A stretch of 64,000 bases of DNA, taken from the NCBI GenBank assembly GCA_023398375.1, contig JAEWSH010000051.1:372001-436000 (forward strand). Direction: 5' to 3'. Source of the DNA: Bacillota bacterium. Lineage in GTDB: Bacteria; Bacillota; Clostridia; Lachnospirales; Lachnospiraceae. Positions 44,797 through 53,970 of the stretch are shown in pieces. The notes beneath the pieces were generated by a model. The model saw nothing but the letters and a program-made list of their open reading frames with translations. It did no database searches and had not been told where the DNA came from. Positions within the stretch are counted from its first letter, which is position 1; each line of letters starts with the position of its first letter. Made by a program: the position numbers and the translations under genes.

Positions 44797-45558
44797 ATGA
44801 GTTCTATTATTTTGAAAGCAGATAAATTGTGCAAGAGTTTTTCGGTAGGCGGTAATCAGCAGCATGTATTGAAAAATATGGATATTGAGATTGAAGAAGG
44901 AGACTTCACTGTTATTATGGGAAGCAGCGGAAGCGGAAAATCAACACTATTATATGCACTTTCTGGTATGGATAAACCAACCATGGGAAAAGTATTTTTT
45001 AAGGACACGGATATTTCTGCATTTAACAATGATCAATTGGCAGTTTTCAGACGAAAGAATTGTGGCTTTGTTTTTCAAAGCATCTATTTGCTGGACAACA
45101 TGAGTATTCTTGATAATGTCCTGACAAGTGGATTGCTTGTATGTGACGATAAGAAAGCAGTGATAAAACAGGCAAAAGAATTGTTGCTGCAGGTAGGTAT
45201 TGAAGAAAAAATGTGGAATAAATTTCCATCTCAGATGTCGGGAGGAGAGGCACAGCGTATCGGAATTGTAAGGGCGCTGATCAATAAACCGACAATCGTG
45301 TTTGCAGATGAGCCTACAGGGGCGCTGAACTCTATGGCTGGCCAGGCAGTACTTGATGTCCTTAGCAGTATTCATAGGAAGGGGCAAAGCATCGTAATGG
45401 TAACCCATGATATTAAGACGGCAATTCGTGGGAATCGTATTCTTTATGTAAAGGATGGATGTATTTATGGAGAATTAAAAATAGAACCGTATCAGGCAGA
45501 AAAGCAGGAGCAGCAAAGGAAAAGATTGCAAATGTTCCTGGATGAAATGGGATGGTAA
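44797..45558 (+). CDS. ABC transporter ATP-binding protein (BceA/MacB-like)
   Basis: A 253-residue ATPase with Walker A GSSGSGKS, Q-loop FVFQSIYLL, signature SGGEAQR and Walker B VFADEPTGALN followed by the MVTHD switch. The ADEPTGALN signature and the partner permease of FtsX type place it with BceAB-like and MacB-like exporters that move or sense peptides and antibiotics. An AGGAGG ribosome site precedes the start. It overlaps the permease gene region by sharing the ATGGTAATC junction. Confidence 0.93.
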   Translation: MSSIILKADKLCKSFSVGGNQQHVLKNMDIEIEEGDFTVIMGSSGSGKSTLLYALSGMDKPTMGKVFFKDTDISAFNNDQLAVFRRKNCGFVFQSIYLLDNMSILDNVLTSGLLVCDDKKAVIKQAKELLLQVGIEEKMWNKFPSQMSGGEAQRIGIVRALINKPTIVFADEPTGALNSMAGQAVLDVLSSIHRKGQSIVMVTHDIKTAIRGNRILYVKDGCIYGELKIEPYQAEKQEQQRKRLQMFLDEMGW

Positions 45559-45563
45559 TCATT

Positions 45564-48080
45564 ATGAAAAAATTAATTCGAATTGCAATTATGAATCTTA
45601 AAAAAAGAAAAGCTGCTGCGATTTCACTTGGAATATTGGTTTTTATGCTTTCCTTATTTCTAAATACAGGTATCGCACTTTTATCGAATATCCAGAGTTT
45701 ATATGACGAGAGAGCAGAAATTCTTGGAGAAGCAGATATCATAATCGCAGAAAAGTTTGAAAATTATAAAGATAATCATCTTACTTATCTGAAGCAGGAC
45801 GACAGGGTAAAAGAAGTAGAATTAGGAGAAGCCATTTATTCAGATAATATAAAAACATCGTACGCAGGAGGCGTTATTAACTGTCCGGCATATTTTTGGG
45901 ATATATCATCAGATACATTGCTTTGCAAAGCACATATGAGGGAAAAAATAGATAGCGATTCCGAACATGCAATCTACATACCGTATTCCATGAAGAGTTT
46001 TGGTTTTCAATTAGGAGATTCTATGCAAATAGATGTGCGGGGAAGCAAATACGATTTTGTGGTGGCAGGGTTTACGGAAAGTACCAATATGGGAATTGGT
46101 AATGTTGGTGCTTATAAAATGTATTTGGGACATGAGGCGTATTCCAATCTATTTCAGGAGTGCGGTTCTCAAATTATTTTTGGAATTACATGTAAGGATA
46201 AAACAATAGCAGAAAAAGTATATGATGACTTCATTCTATATATATCTTCAGAAGCTACAAGTTCGGGCGAGTCGAGAGTAGCTTATTCAGTTTCCTATAA
46301 TCTGTCAAAGCTAGCATATAGCAGTATGGGTTATATGGCATCCTTTATGCTCTTAGGATTTGCTATTATTATTACTATGATTACGATATTGGTAATCAGA
46401 CATCGGATCGTAAATAATATTGATGAAAATATTACAGCAATCGGAACACTGGGAGCACTCGGCTATACAGGAAAACAAATTGTAAGTGTATATGCAATGG
46501 AGTACATTCTGACGACTATTTTGGGAAGCATATTGGGGACGATAGGTTCTTGTGGAGCAGTAGATACAGTTGGAACCCTTGTCGCGGATATGAGCGGATT
46601 AAAGTGGAGAAGCAGCTTTCATATGACAGTAAGCATGACGATTCTTCTCGGTATCATGTGTCTGATTACTTTGATCTGTTTTCAAAGTGCCGGAAAAGTA
46701 AATAAGTATCCTCCGATTGTCGCTCTTTCAAAGGGATTACAGACACATGAATTTACAAAGAATAGATTTCCGCTTGAACGGATAAAAGGGAATATACATG
46801 TGCATCTGGCATGTAAAGATGTGGCTCGAACCATGAAGCAGAACGGAATGATCGCAATCTGCATTGCAGGGGTAACATTTGCTACACTTATGGGATTTCT
46901 GTTAAAGGATACTTTTGCATTAAAAAAAACAAATATTTTATATATGTTGGGACAGGAACTTTCAGATATCGGGTTGGACTTAGCTGAACAGACGGATCCT
47001 GAGGAGTTCTCCAAGGAATTGATGAAGATGGAGGGAATCCGGAAAGTCATATATGGGGAAGAAACAATGGTATATATTGGAAGCCAAGAGGTGTATTTAA
47101 CGGTATATGAGGATTTTGATCAACTGGAAACAGATTGTGTATATGCAGGAAGATTTCCGCAATATGATAATGAAATCGTAATAAGCGGCGTGATGGCAGA
47201 GCAGCTGAATGTTGAAATGGGAGATAAGGTATGTGTAGAAGCAAATGGTTACAAGTCTGATTATGTTGTTTGTGGACTAAGTAATGCTGCCAATAACCTT
47301 GGAAAAATAGCTAAAATGAGTATGGATGCATATCGGAAAATCAATCCTTATGCGAAGGCAGATTACCTGAATGTTTATATACAAGAAGGATATCAGGCAG
47401 CTGATGTGATTGACAGCATCAAAAATAAATTTGGTGCTTCTGTCAGCAATATGGCGGTAGACACAGAGACTAAATCAGGGGATAAATATGATAGAATCAA
47501 GCAGATAGCAGATGAAAAAATAGCAAAACTAATGAGATTATATGATGTGGATAGTGCAGATTATTCCATTTATATAGATAACAGAATCATATCCGGAAAC
47601 ACCAGAAAATATGTAATTACGAATATCACAGATGTATTTGCGGGAACAAAGGCTGTGATGAATACATTTGTCGTAACGTTTTCTAACATTTCTTTAGGTA
47701 TCCTATTATCTACCTTATTCGTAATTACACTTATGGTAACGCTTTTAGTAAAGACTATTATTGCAAATGGAAGGACAAAGTATGGTATCTTAAAAGCAAT
47801 CGGATATACAACACCTCAGTTAATGCTGCAGATTGCGATGAGCCTTATGCCGGCAACGGTAACAGGTGTCCTTTTTGGTATATTGATTACAGGTGTGATG
47901 CGTAACCGGCTTATGGGAATCGTATTCAAACAAATCGGGGTAGCACATGTAGAGATAGCAATGCCCGTTGCAGGAATAAGTACAATTGCATTCGGATTAA
48001 TTGTATTCACATTCAGTGTTGCGATGCTGGAAGCAAGTCGTGTACGTAAGATATCTGCATATGAGTTATTGGTGGAATAA
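45564..48080 (+). CDS. FtsX-type ABC transporter permease (two FtsX domains)
   Basis: An 838-residue permease with an N-terminal helix (about 15-40), a large extracytoplasmic domain, and a first FtsX module with three helices around 265-380. A second large extracytoplasmic domain (about 430-690) leads to a final FtsX module with helices at about 700-835. This ten-helix layout fits the MacB/BceB-like exporter class. I start at the ATG of MKKLIRIA; an ATG 12 bases earlier, overlapping the ATPase stop, is also possible. It probably forms a complex with the ATPase encoded just upstream. Confidence 0.92.
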   Translation: MKKLIRIAIMNLKKRKAAAISLGILVFMLSLFLNTGIALLSNIQSLYDERAEILGEADIIIAEKFENYKDNHLTYLKQDDRVKEVELGEAIYSDNIKTSYAGGVINCPAYFWDISSDTLLCKAHMREKIDSDSEHAIYIPYSMKSFGFQLGDSMQIDVRGSKYDFVVAGFTESTNMGIGNVGAYKMYLGHEAYSNLFQECGSQIIFGITCKDKTIAEKVYDDFILYISSEATSSGESRVAYSVSYNLSKLAYSSMGYMASFMLLGFAIIITMITILVIRHRIVNNIDENITAIGTLGALGYTGKQIVSVYAMEYILTTILGSILGTIGSCGAVDTVGTLVADMSGLKWRSSFHMTVSMTILLGIMCLITLICFQSAGKVNKYPPIVALSKGLQTHEFTKNRFPLERIKGNIHVHLACKDVARTMKQNGMIAICIAGVTFATLMGFLLKDTFALKKTNILYMLGQELSDIGLDLAEQTDPEEFSKELMKMEGIRKVIYGEETMVYIGSQEVYLTVYEDFDQLETDCVYAGRFPQYDNEIVISGVMAEQLNVEMGDKVCVEANGYKSDYVVCGLSNAANNLGKIAKMSMDAYRKINPYAKADYLNVYIQEGYQAADVIDSIKNKFGASVSNMAVDTETKSGDKYDRIKQIADEKIAKLMRLYDVDSADYSIYIDNRIISGNTRKYVITNITDVFAGTKAVMNTFVVTFSNISLGILLSTLFVITLMVTLLVKTIIANGRTKYGILKAIGYTTPQLMLQIAMSLMPATVTGVLFGILITGVMRNRLMGIVFKQIGVAHVEIAMPVAGISTIAFGLIVFTFSVAMLEASRVRKISAYELLVE

Positions 48081-48092
48081 AGTGTGAGAAGA

Positions 48093-48178
48093 GTGTGAGA
48101 AGTAATTCTAAGATGTGAAAGAACCACCTCTAGGAATTACTAGGTCTCACACGGGAAGAAGATGCAGGCATCTTCTTC
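48093..48178 (+). other. Two consecutive strong hairpins between permease and hydrolase genes
   Basis: GTGTGAGAAGTAATTC (48093-48108) pairs with GAATTACT and TCTCACAC (48134-48141 and 48145-48152), a 16-bp stem with an AGG bulge. Immediately after, GAAGAAGATGC and GCATCTTCTTC (48156-48178) form an 11-bp stem with an AG loop. A third short stem (TGCTG and CAGCA) follows. No U-tract follows. The 205-base gap holds no gene. It may process or attenuate read-through from the transporter to the hydrolase. Confidence 0.5.
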
Positions 48179-48285
48179 TCCGGGATTGTTTGTGCTGTCA
48201 GAGGCAGCATGCCTGGAAATGTGAGATGAAATTTGTTCGGTATGTCGTAAAGGTTAAAAAAATACGATAGAAAGTGGGTGTAAGG

Positions 48286-50274
48286 ATGAGAAAGAAGAAA
48301 AAGTGTTATATGATCATAGGGGTAATAGCATATATGCTGTTCGGAAATGCGGTAACTGTTGAAGCAGCGCCTGCAATTGAATTGACCGGACAGTATCAAT
48401 ATGATATTGGTTCGACCAGTAAGATGTTCGGCGCGGCAGCAGTCATGAAACTGGCAGATGATGGTGTGGTGGATCTGGATGAACCCATTACAACTTATAT
48501 ACCGGAATTTAAGATGGCAGATGAACGATACAGGAAAATAACGGTTCGTATGTTACTGAACCATAGCTCAGGTCTACAAGGATGCCATTATAATGACATG
48601 ACGCTGTACGAAGATAAAGATACGAGCTCGAAAGACACTTTGTTGGAACGAATGCAGAATGAAGTATTGAAGTCTGATCCAGGAGAACATGCCGTATATT
48701 CTAATGATGGTTTTACGTTAATTGAATTTTTGGTAGAACACGTAAGTGGAATGAGTTTTACACAGTATATAGAAAAGGAATTCTGTATGCCGCTTTCCAT
48801 GTTGCAGACAGGAACGATAGAAAGTAATCATAGTGTAGGAGTGAGAGCACGTAATTTTAAGAATCATACCATGGAACTTCCATTTGAAGACTGTACTGTG
48901 ATCAGCAGTGGCGGAATCTGGTCTACGACGGAAGATTTGTGCAAATTCGGCACCTTGTTTATGAAGGACGGAAGCTCTATATTGTCAGAGGCGTCAAAGG
49001 CAGCCTTTCGGAAAGAAGAAAGTGGTCAATTAAAGTATTGCAGTCCCAATGATCTGGGTGAAACAGGATTCGGACTTGGCTGGGATGAAGTACATGTATC
49101 GCAGCTGCAGAAATATGGGATACAAGCGATGTCAAAAGGCGGAGATGTGGGATTCCAGCATGCAAACCTGACAGTAGTTCCGGATAAAGATATGGCAGCA
49201 GCAACATTAATTTCAGGCGGGAGTTCAGAATTCAACCAACAAGTGTGCAATGCCCTGCTGCTTGCAGCCCTGGAAGTAGAAGGAGAGCTAGAGACAAAAG
49301 AAGATACCACGATGGAAGAGACAGCGGGTCATTATGCTTCCTTAGAACGGAAGGAAATAGAACCGGAATACCTGGCGTACGCGGGAGATTATGGTTGGAA
49401 CACCTTTTATACAGTCTCCTTTCCTGATAAAAATACAATGTTTATAGAGGGGGAGCAGAAGGATAAGCATGTGACACAGACATATGAATATGTAGGAAAT
49501 GGAACATTTGTCGGGACTTTGGGAAATATATTCTCAGAAGGAGAATTTTCCAGTGCAGGAGAAGGGAAGAACGGAATTTCCAGACTTATATTAAGGCAGG
49601 AAGAAGACGGAGAAAAATATATTTATTCGGATACCAATACTGCGTATACAGGATTCGATATGAGTGTTAGAACTTCTACGTGTGGAAAGAAACTGCAGGT
49701 GAACAAAATAAGTAAAAAGGCAGAAATGGCATGGAAGAACAGAGATGGCAAATACTATTATCTGCTTAGTGACAAGTATTCTTCTACCAATTGGAATTCG
49801 AATCCCATACTCCAAATGAAGGAGGGAAGTCTCAATGGATATACGGAGAATGCGGGATTTCTGAATGCCATGAAGATCGTGGATGAAAATCATGCAGAGC
49901 CATTTGCACTATTTAGAGACACTTCGAATATCGAACTGACTTCAAAAGATGGGATTGAATATGCTGACATTAAAAATATCGGAGTGATATATGCCAGTGA
50001 AAGTATATTGCAGTCACTCCCGGATAAGACGACTACTTATACGATGGATAAGGAAAGAGAAGCTTGTTGGTTTTCAGTCCCAGAGAAAGAAAGCAAATCA
50101 CAGGTCGTGATAGAGGCGGATGATAATGCAGCTGTGTATGTATATGATAAATATCATGAAGTCATATATACAACGTATATCCTAAATGGAAATCATACGG
50201 TTATCTTACCGGAAGGCGGAACTATAGCCTTTATTGGAGAAAAGGGAAGTAAAATGAAGATTACATATAAATAG
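48286..50274 (+). CDS. Secreted serine hydrolase of the beta-lactamase/PBP4-like family
   Basis: A 662-residue exported protein. The signal peptide (residues 1-28) is basic, then hydrophobic, ending VEAA. The catalytic S43-x-x-K46 (GSTSK) is followed by a YSN motif (YSNDG) and a conserved HSSGLQG loop, as in class C-type serine hydrolases. Only about 15 residues separate the signal peptide from SxxK, whereas relatives usually have 40 or more including two strands, so the N-terminal strand region may be missing. A beta-rich C-terminal region from about 340 to 662 has no recognised family. It lies between the ABC exporter and its two-component system. Confidence 0.88.
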   Translation: MRKKKKCYMIIGVIAYMLFGNAVTVEAAPAIELTGQYQYDIGSTSKMFGAAAVMKLADDGVVDLDEPITTYIPEFKMADERYRKITVRMLLNHSSGLQGCHYNDMTLYEDKDTSSKDTLLERMQNEVLKSDPGEHAVYSNDGFTLIEFLVEHVSGMSFTQYIEKEFCMPLSMLQTGTIESNHSVGVRARNFKNHTMELPFEDCTVISSGGIWSTTEDLCKFGTLFMKDGSSILSEASKAAFRKEESGQLKYCSPNDLGETGFGLGWDEVHVSQLQKYGIQAMSKGGDVGFQHANLTVVPDKDMAAATLISGGSSEFNQQVCNALLLAALEVEGELETKEDTTMEETAGHYASLERKEIEPEYLAYAGDYGWNTFYTVSFPDKNTMFIEGEQKDKHVTQTYEYVGNGTFVGTLGNIFSEGEFSSAGEGKNGISRLILRQEEDGEKYIYSDTNTAYTGFDMSVRTSTCGKKLQVNKISKKAEMAWKNRDGKYYYLLSDKYSSTNWNSNPILQMKEGSLNGYTENAGFLNAMKIVDENHAEPFALFRDTSNIELTSKDGIEYADIKNIGVIYASESILQSLPDKTTTYTMDKEREACWFSVPEKESKSQVVIEADDNAAVYVYDKYHEVIYTTYILNGNHTVILPEGGTIAFIGEKGSKMKITYK

Positions 50275-50292
50275 GCAGCGCAGAGTGCTTGT

Positions 50293-50318
50293 GAAGAGGC
50301 TGGGAGTCCAGCCTCTTC
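50293..50318 (+). terminator. Perfect 11-bp hairpin after the hydrolase gene
   Basis: GAAGAGGCTGG and CCAGCCTCTTC flank GAGT. Only a weak GTTGT tail follows, so termination would be partial or Rho-assisted. Confidence 0.6.
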
Positions 50319-50368
50319 GTTGTATATGCATGAAAAAGCAGATATGAATAGAAAAGCTGCGCAAAAGG

Positions 50369-50387
50369 ATTGTAAACTATTGTAAAA
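50369..50387 (+). promoter_or_regulatory. Direct repeat upstream of the response regulator gene
   Basis: ATTGTAAAC and ATTGTAAAA repeat with a 10-base period, 70 bases before the response regulator start. A one-turn direct repeat is the usual binding layout of OmpR-type regulators, so this may be an autoregulatory site. Confidence 0.4.
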
Positions 50388-50453
50388 CATTAGGTTTTTC
50401 GTTACACTCAAATAATAGAATCAAAAGAGGGTTCTTAAACGAGGAGCAGATTT

Positions 50454-51191
50454 ATGGAATATAAAGTACTGATTATAGATGACGAAAAAGAAATAGCAGA
50501 ATCAATAGCGGAGTACTTTACGATGTTCGATATCAAGACAGCATATGAGACGGAATATCAAAACGGGCTGCAATTTCTGGCAGAAAAGGATGTAAAATTA
50601 CTGTTATTAGATATTAATCTTGGCGATAAATCAGGATTTGAATTCTGCAAACAGGTGCGAAAAACAAAGGACATACCGATTTTGTTTTTAAGTGCTAGAA
50701 CAAGTGATGATGATGTTCTGACAGCACTTAACATAGGGGGAGACGATTATATCAAAAAGCCCTTTTCTCTAAATATCCTATTGGCAAAAGTAAAAGCAAT
50801 TCTCGGCAGATATGAAAAATACAACATGACATGTATGTCAGAAAAAGAGGCGAAATCAAAGTATATAGACTCTTTACATGAATCAGGTGTGAATAGTATC
50901 ATTGACATAGCTGACGGACTGCAACTGGACTGCAATTATAGACAGATCATTAAAAATTGTGAGAGAATCAAGTTAAAAGAGATGGAATATCAAATGTTAA
51001 AATATCTGTTGGACAATAAAGGACGTGTGATTTCAAAAGATGAATTATTGGAAAATGTATGGAGCGACAATTATATTGGAGAGGGCACATTGGCAGTACA
51101 TGTACGGCATCTTCGAGAAAAAATAGAAGAAGTGCCGAATGAACCGAAATACATAAAAACCATATGGGGAGTAGGCTATGTCCTTGAATAG
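50454..51191 (+). CDS. OmpR/PhoB-type response regulator
   Basis: A 245-residue regulator. The receiver domain has the acidic pocket IIDDE, the phospho-accepting Asp in LLDINLGDKSG and the conserved Lys in IKKPF. The C-terminal winged helix reads KEMEYQMLKYLLDNKGRVISKDELLENVW. A 20-residue longer linker than usual (about 118-170) joins them. It overlaps the histidine kinase gene by 14 bases. GAGGAG precedes the start. By position it likely regulates the ABC exporter and hydrolase upstream. Confidence 0.95.
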   Translation: MEYKVLIIDDEKEIAESIAEYFTMFDIKTAYETEYQNGLQFLAEKDVKLLLLDINLGDKSGFEFCKQVRKTKDIPILFLSARTSDDDVLTALNIGGDDYIKKPFSLNILLAKVKAILGRYEKYNMTCMSEKEAKSKYIDSLHESGVNSIIDIADGLQLDCNYRQIIKNCERIKLKEMEYQMLKYLLDNKGRVISKDELLENVWSDNYIGEGTLAVHVRHLREKIEEVPNEPKYIKTIWGVGYVLE

Positions 51192-52461
51192 TAAAAAGAT
51201 TGCGACAATCAGCATAATTTTATGGGTGATTTTGACAGGTGTTATGTATTGGGAAGCATCAAAAGAAATATCATTTGATGCGAATCTCGTGGAAATGAAT
51301 CGGATTTATCAGGAAGTTCAGGATAATTGGGGGCATCTTGAGGAATTGTCCGGAAAATCATTTCAATATGAATTTAGCGTATTAGATCCTCAGAAGACTA
51401 TATTATACAAAACGACACATGCGTCAGAAGAAATGAAAAGTATAGAAAACGCAATTCGTGAACATCAGGCGTATTATTTCATTACGAATCAAAATCAACA
51501 AATGGGAACTCTTATAATTGCAACCAATTATAGTGAGCAATTAAGGCAGGATAAGAGAAAAATGGTATATGTGCTGGCAGGGATATCGGGGATATTGCTG
51601 TCATGTTTGAACGTGCTTACCTATTATTTGAAAAAAAATATAATACAACCGTTCGAAAGAATGAAAGAAACAGCACATCATATTGCAGCCGGTAATCTGG
51701 ATGTTCCGCTGCAAATGGATAAGAATCATACTTTTGGAGCATTTACCGAAAGCTTTGATATTCTGCGTGAGGAACTAAAAATCGCAAGAGAAAAAGAATA
51801 TCTGGCGAACCAGAGCAAGAAGGAGCTTGTGGCTTCTCTCAGTCACGATATAAAGACACCTGTCACTTCCATAAAATTAATCAGTGAAGTTATGATCGCA
51901 AAAAATCCTTGTAAAGAAGCTGTGCAAAAATTCATATCCATTAATCAGAAAGCAGAGCAGATAGACGCCCTTATTTCTAATATGTTCCATGCTGCGATGG
52001 AGGAACTTGGAGAGCTAAAGGTCACATGTGCAGATGAAAGCAGCGATATCATAAAAGAGATTGTGAAAAATACAGATTACTATGAAAAAGTAAACTCTTT
52101 CCTAGAAGTGGAATCCTGCTTGATTAGCGTAGATAAATTGAGATTAGAGCAGGTAATCGGAAATATAATCAATAATTCCTATAAATATGCAAATACACTG
52201 ATTGAGGTTACAAGTGAGATTAAAAATAATTTCTTGATACTACAGATAAAAGACTTCGGGCCTGGCGTAAAGGAAGAAGAACTTCCTTTGATCTTTCAGA
52301 AATATTATCGTAGTAAAGCGGAAACTGTCAGAAAGCAGAGCGGAGCAGGACTTGGATTATATATCTGCAGCTACCTGATGGAAAAAATGGGCGGTGCCAT
52401 ACACGGTATGAATGTCCAGGACGGATTTGCAATGGAAATTATGATTGCATTAAGTATATAG
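51178..52461 (+). CDS. HisKA-type sensor histidine kinase
   Basis: A 427-residue membrane kinase. TM1 is about residues 7-24, an extracytoplasmic sensor of about 95 residues follows, and TM2 is about 123-145, then a HAMP linker. The phospho-acceptor motif is ASLSHDIKTPVTSIK. The ATPase domain has NIINNSYKYA (N box), KDFGPGVK (G1) and GAGLGLYIC (G2). It should phosphorylate the overlapping response regulator. The signal is unknown, but the context suggests a cell-envelope or peptide stimulus. TTG or ATG alternatives near the start are not needed. Confidence 0.94.
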   Translation: MSLNSKKIATISIILWVILTGVMYWEASKEISFDANLVEMNRIYQEVQDNWGHLEELSGKSFQYEFSVLDPQKTILYKTTHASEEMKSIENAIREHQAYYFITNQNQQMGTLIIATNYSEQLRQDKRKMVYVLAGISGILLSCLNVLTYYLKKNIIQPFERMKETAHHIAAGNLDVPLQMDKNHTFGAFTESFDILREELKIAREKEYLANQSKKELVASLSHDIKTPVTSIKLISEVMIAKNPCKEAVQKFISINQKAEQIDALISNMFHAAMEELGELKVTCADESSDIIKEIVKNTDYYEKVNSFLEVESCLISVDKLRLEQVIGNIINNSYKYANTLIEVTSEIKNNFLILQIKDFGPGVKEEELPLIFQKYYRSKAETVRKQSGAGLGLYICSYLMEKMGGAIHGMNVQDGFAMEIMIALSI

Positions 52462-52524
52462 GGATACTATACTGGGTTCAGATTGATCTAAAAAATAATT
52501 AAGTAATAAAAGGGAGAATGATAT

Positions 52525-53418
52525 ATGTTTGAATTAGTACAAGTAGCTGAGCACACCTATTATATTAATTGTCCAGCCAAGATTGGAATTGTCGAGTTGG
52601 AAAATTCGGAAGTGGTTCTCATCGACAGTGGTAATGATAAAGATGCCGGAAGGAAAGTTCGGAAGATTTTAGACGAACATGGATGGAAGTTAAAAAGCAT
52701 TTATAATACACACTCAAATGCAGACCATATCGGCGGGAATAAATATCTGCAGGGACAGAGTAACTGTGCGATATTTGCACCGGGGATAGAAGCAGACTTT
52801 ACCAATCACCCGATATTAGAGCCTTCTTTTTTATATGGCGGATATCCACCAAAAGATTTACAACATAAGTTCTTGATGGCACAAGCAAGTGAAACACGAA
52901 ATCTGACAGAGGAGAACCTGCCGGATGGAATGGATATGATATCATTACCAGGACACTTTTTTGATATGGCGGGGTATCGAACACCGGATGATGTCGTATT
53001 TTTGGCAGATTGTTTATCCAGCGAAGAAACACTTCAAAAATATCAGATAGGATTTATCTATGATGTAACTGCATATCTGAATAGTCTTCAACAGATAAAA
53101 GAGATGAAGGCCAAGACATTTGTGCCGTCGCATGCAGATGTTACAGAAGAAATTGCCTCTTTGGCACAAAAAAATATCGATAAGGTTCATGAAATAGCGC
53201 AGGAAATACTACATATATGCAGTACACCGCACATTTTTGAACACATTTTACAAGCGCTATTTCAAAAGTATGAACTGGTGATGAATTTTGAGCAGTATGT
53301 GCTTGTGGGAAGTACTGTCCGTTCCTATCTGTCATGGTTAAAGGATAATGGAAGGATAGAAGCGGTCTTTGAAAACGGGCTTTTATTATGGAAAAATGCT
53401 TTAACTTCTGATAAATAA
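52525..53418 (+). CDS. MBL-fold metallo-hydrolase
   Basis: A 297-residue metallo-beta-lactamase-fold protein. The metal motif is THSNADHIGG, where the usual first HxH has Asn in place of the second His (H-S-N-A-D-H), followed by LPGHFFDM, ADCLSSEE and FVPSHAD as the other ligands. The C-terminal helical part (about 210-297) resembles a winged helix. It is probably a hydrolase of a thioester or phosphoester compound. AAAGGGAG precedes the ATG. It ends in a region leading to the BlaI operator. Confidence 0.88.
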   Translation: MFELVQVAEHTYYINCPAKIGIVELENSEVVLIDSGNDKDAGRKVRKILDEHGWKLKSIYNTHSNADHIGGNKYLQGQSNCAIFAPGIEADFTNHPILEPSFLYGGYPPKDLQHKFLMAQASETRNLTEENLPDGMDMISLPGHFFDMAGYRTPDDVVFLADCLSSEETLQKYQIGFIYDVTAYLNSLQQIKEMKAKTFVPSHADVTEEIASLAQKNIDKVHEIAQEILHICSTPHIFEHILQALFQKYELVMNFEQYVLVGSTVRSYLSWLKDNGRIEAVFENGLLLWKNALTSDK

Positions 53419-53437
53419 AGGCTAAGAAAATAAGAGT

Positions 53438-53494
53438 AATTAAAAGATTCATTTATGGGATGAAGCATTACCATTAGGAAATGGATCTTTAATT
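53438..53494. terminator. Long hairpin between the MBL gene and the BlaI operator region
   Basis: AATTAAAAGATTCATTT (53438-53454) pairs with AAATGGATCTTTAATT (53479-53494), about 16 bp with one bulge and one G-U pair. It ends three bases before the -35 of the blaI promoter. It may terminate the MBL transcript. Confidence 0.6.
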
Positions 53495-53496
53495 GC

Positions 53497-53547
53497 TTGA
53501 CTTTCAATATAGACAATTGTATAATATCCAATGTAGACAAATGTATA
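53497..53547 (+). promoter_or_regulatory. Promoter with two BlaI/MecI-type operator sites before blaI
   Basis: TTGACT (53497-53502) and TATAAT (53520-53525) have a 17-base spacer. TAGACAATTGTATA (53510-53523) covers the spacer and -10, and TAGACAAATGTATA (53534-53547) lies just downstream. The two TAGACAAnTGTATA copies, 24 bases apart, look like operators for the BlaI-type repressor encoded next. Confidence 0.75.
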
Positions 53548-53591
53548 TATTTGAAAATTAAACTTAATTGCATTTAGACTGGAGTTGAATA

Positions 53592-53969
53592 ATGAATAAT
53601 TTTAAAAAACTTCCCGAAGCGGAATTTGAAGTGATGAAAACCATTTGGGCAAATGAGGAGCCTGCTACAACCAACATGTTGATGGAGCAGTTGGGAAACA
53701 AAAAAGAATGGAAACTGCAAACGCTAATTACTCTTTTGCTGCGCCTTGTTGAGCGGGGATTTTTGCGCACCGAAAAAAATGGCAAGGAGCGCACCTATTA
53801 TCCATTGGTGGAAAAGGAACGATACTTAAAATTTGAAACCAGTAACTTCATTGAAAAATTTCACAACCGGTCAATTGTCAGTCTTGTTGATACCCTATAC
53901 GATGGAAAAGAACTGAAAGCCTCAGATCTGAATGAACTATCAATGTGGCTGAAGAAGCGGGGGGAGTAG
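53592..53969 (+). CDS. blaI: BlaI/MecI/CopY-family transcriptional repressor
   Basis: A 125-residue dimeric winged-helix repressor with LPEAEFEVMKTIWANEEPATT at the N-terminus, the DNA-recognition stretch LQTLITLLLRLVERGFL and a C-terminal dimerisation helix. In homologues the partner membrane protease cleaves or inactivates the repressor on antibiotic exposure. It is followed by the BlaR1-like gene one base after its stop codon. Operators with the same TAGAC motif precede both this gene and the downstream lipoprotein gene. Confidence 0.93.
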   Translation: MNNFKKLPEAEFEVMKTIWANEEPATTNMLMEQLGNKKEWKLQTLITLLLRLVERGFLRTEKNGKERTYYPLVEKERYLKFETSNFIEKFHNRSIVSLVDTLYDGKELKASDLNELSMWLKKRGE

Positions 53970-53970
53970 T

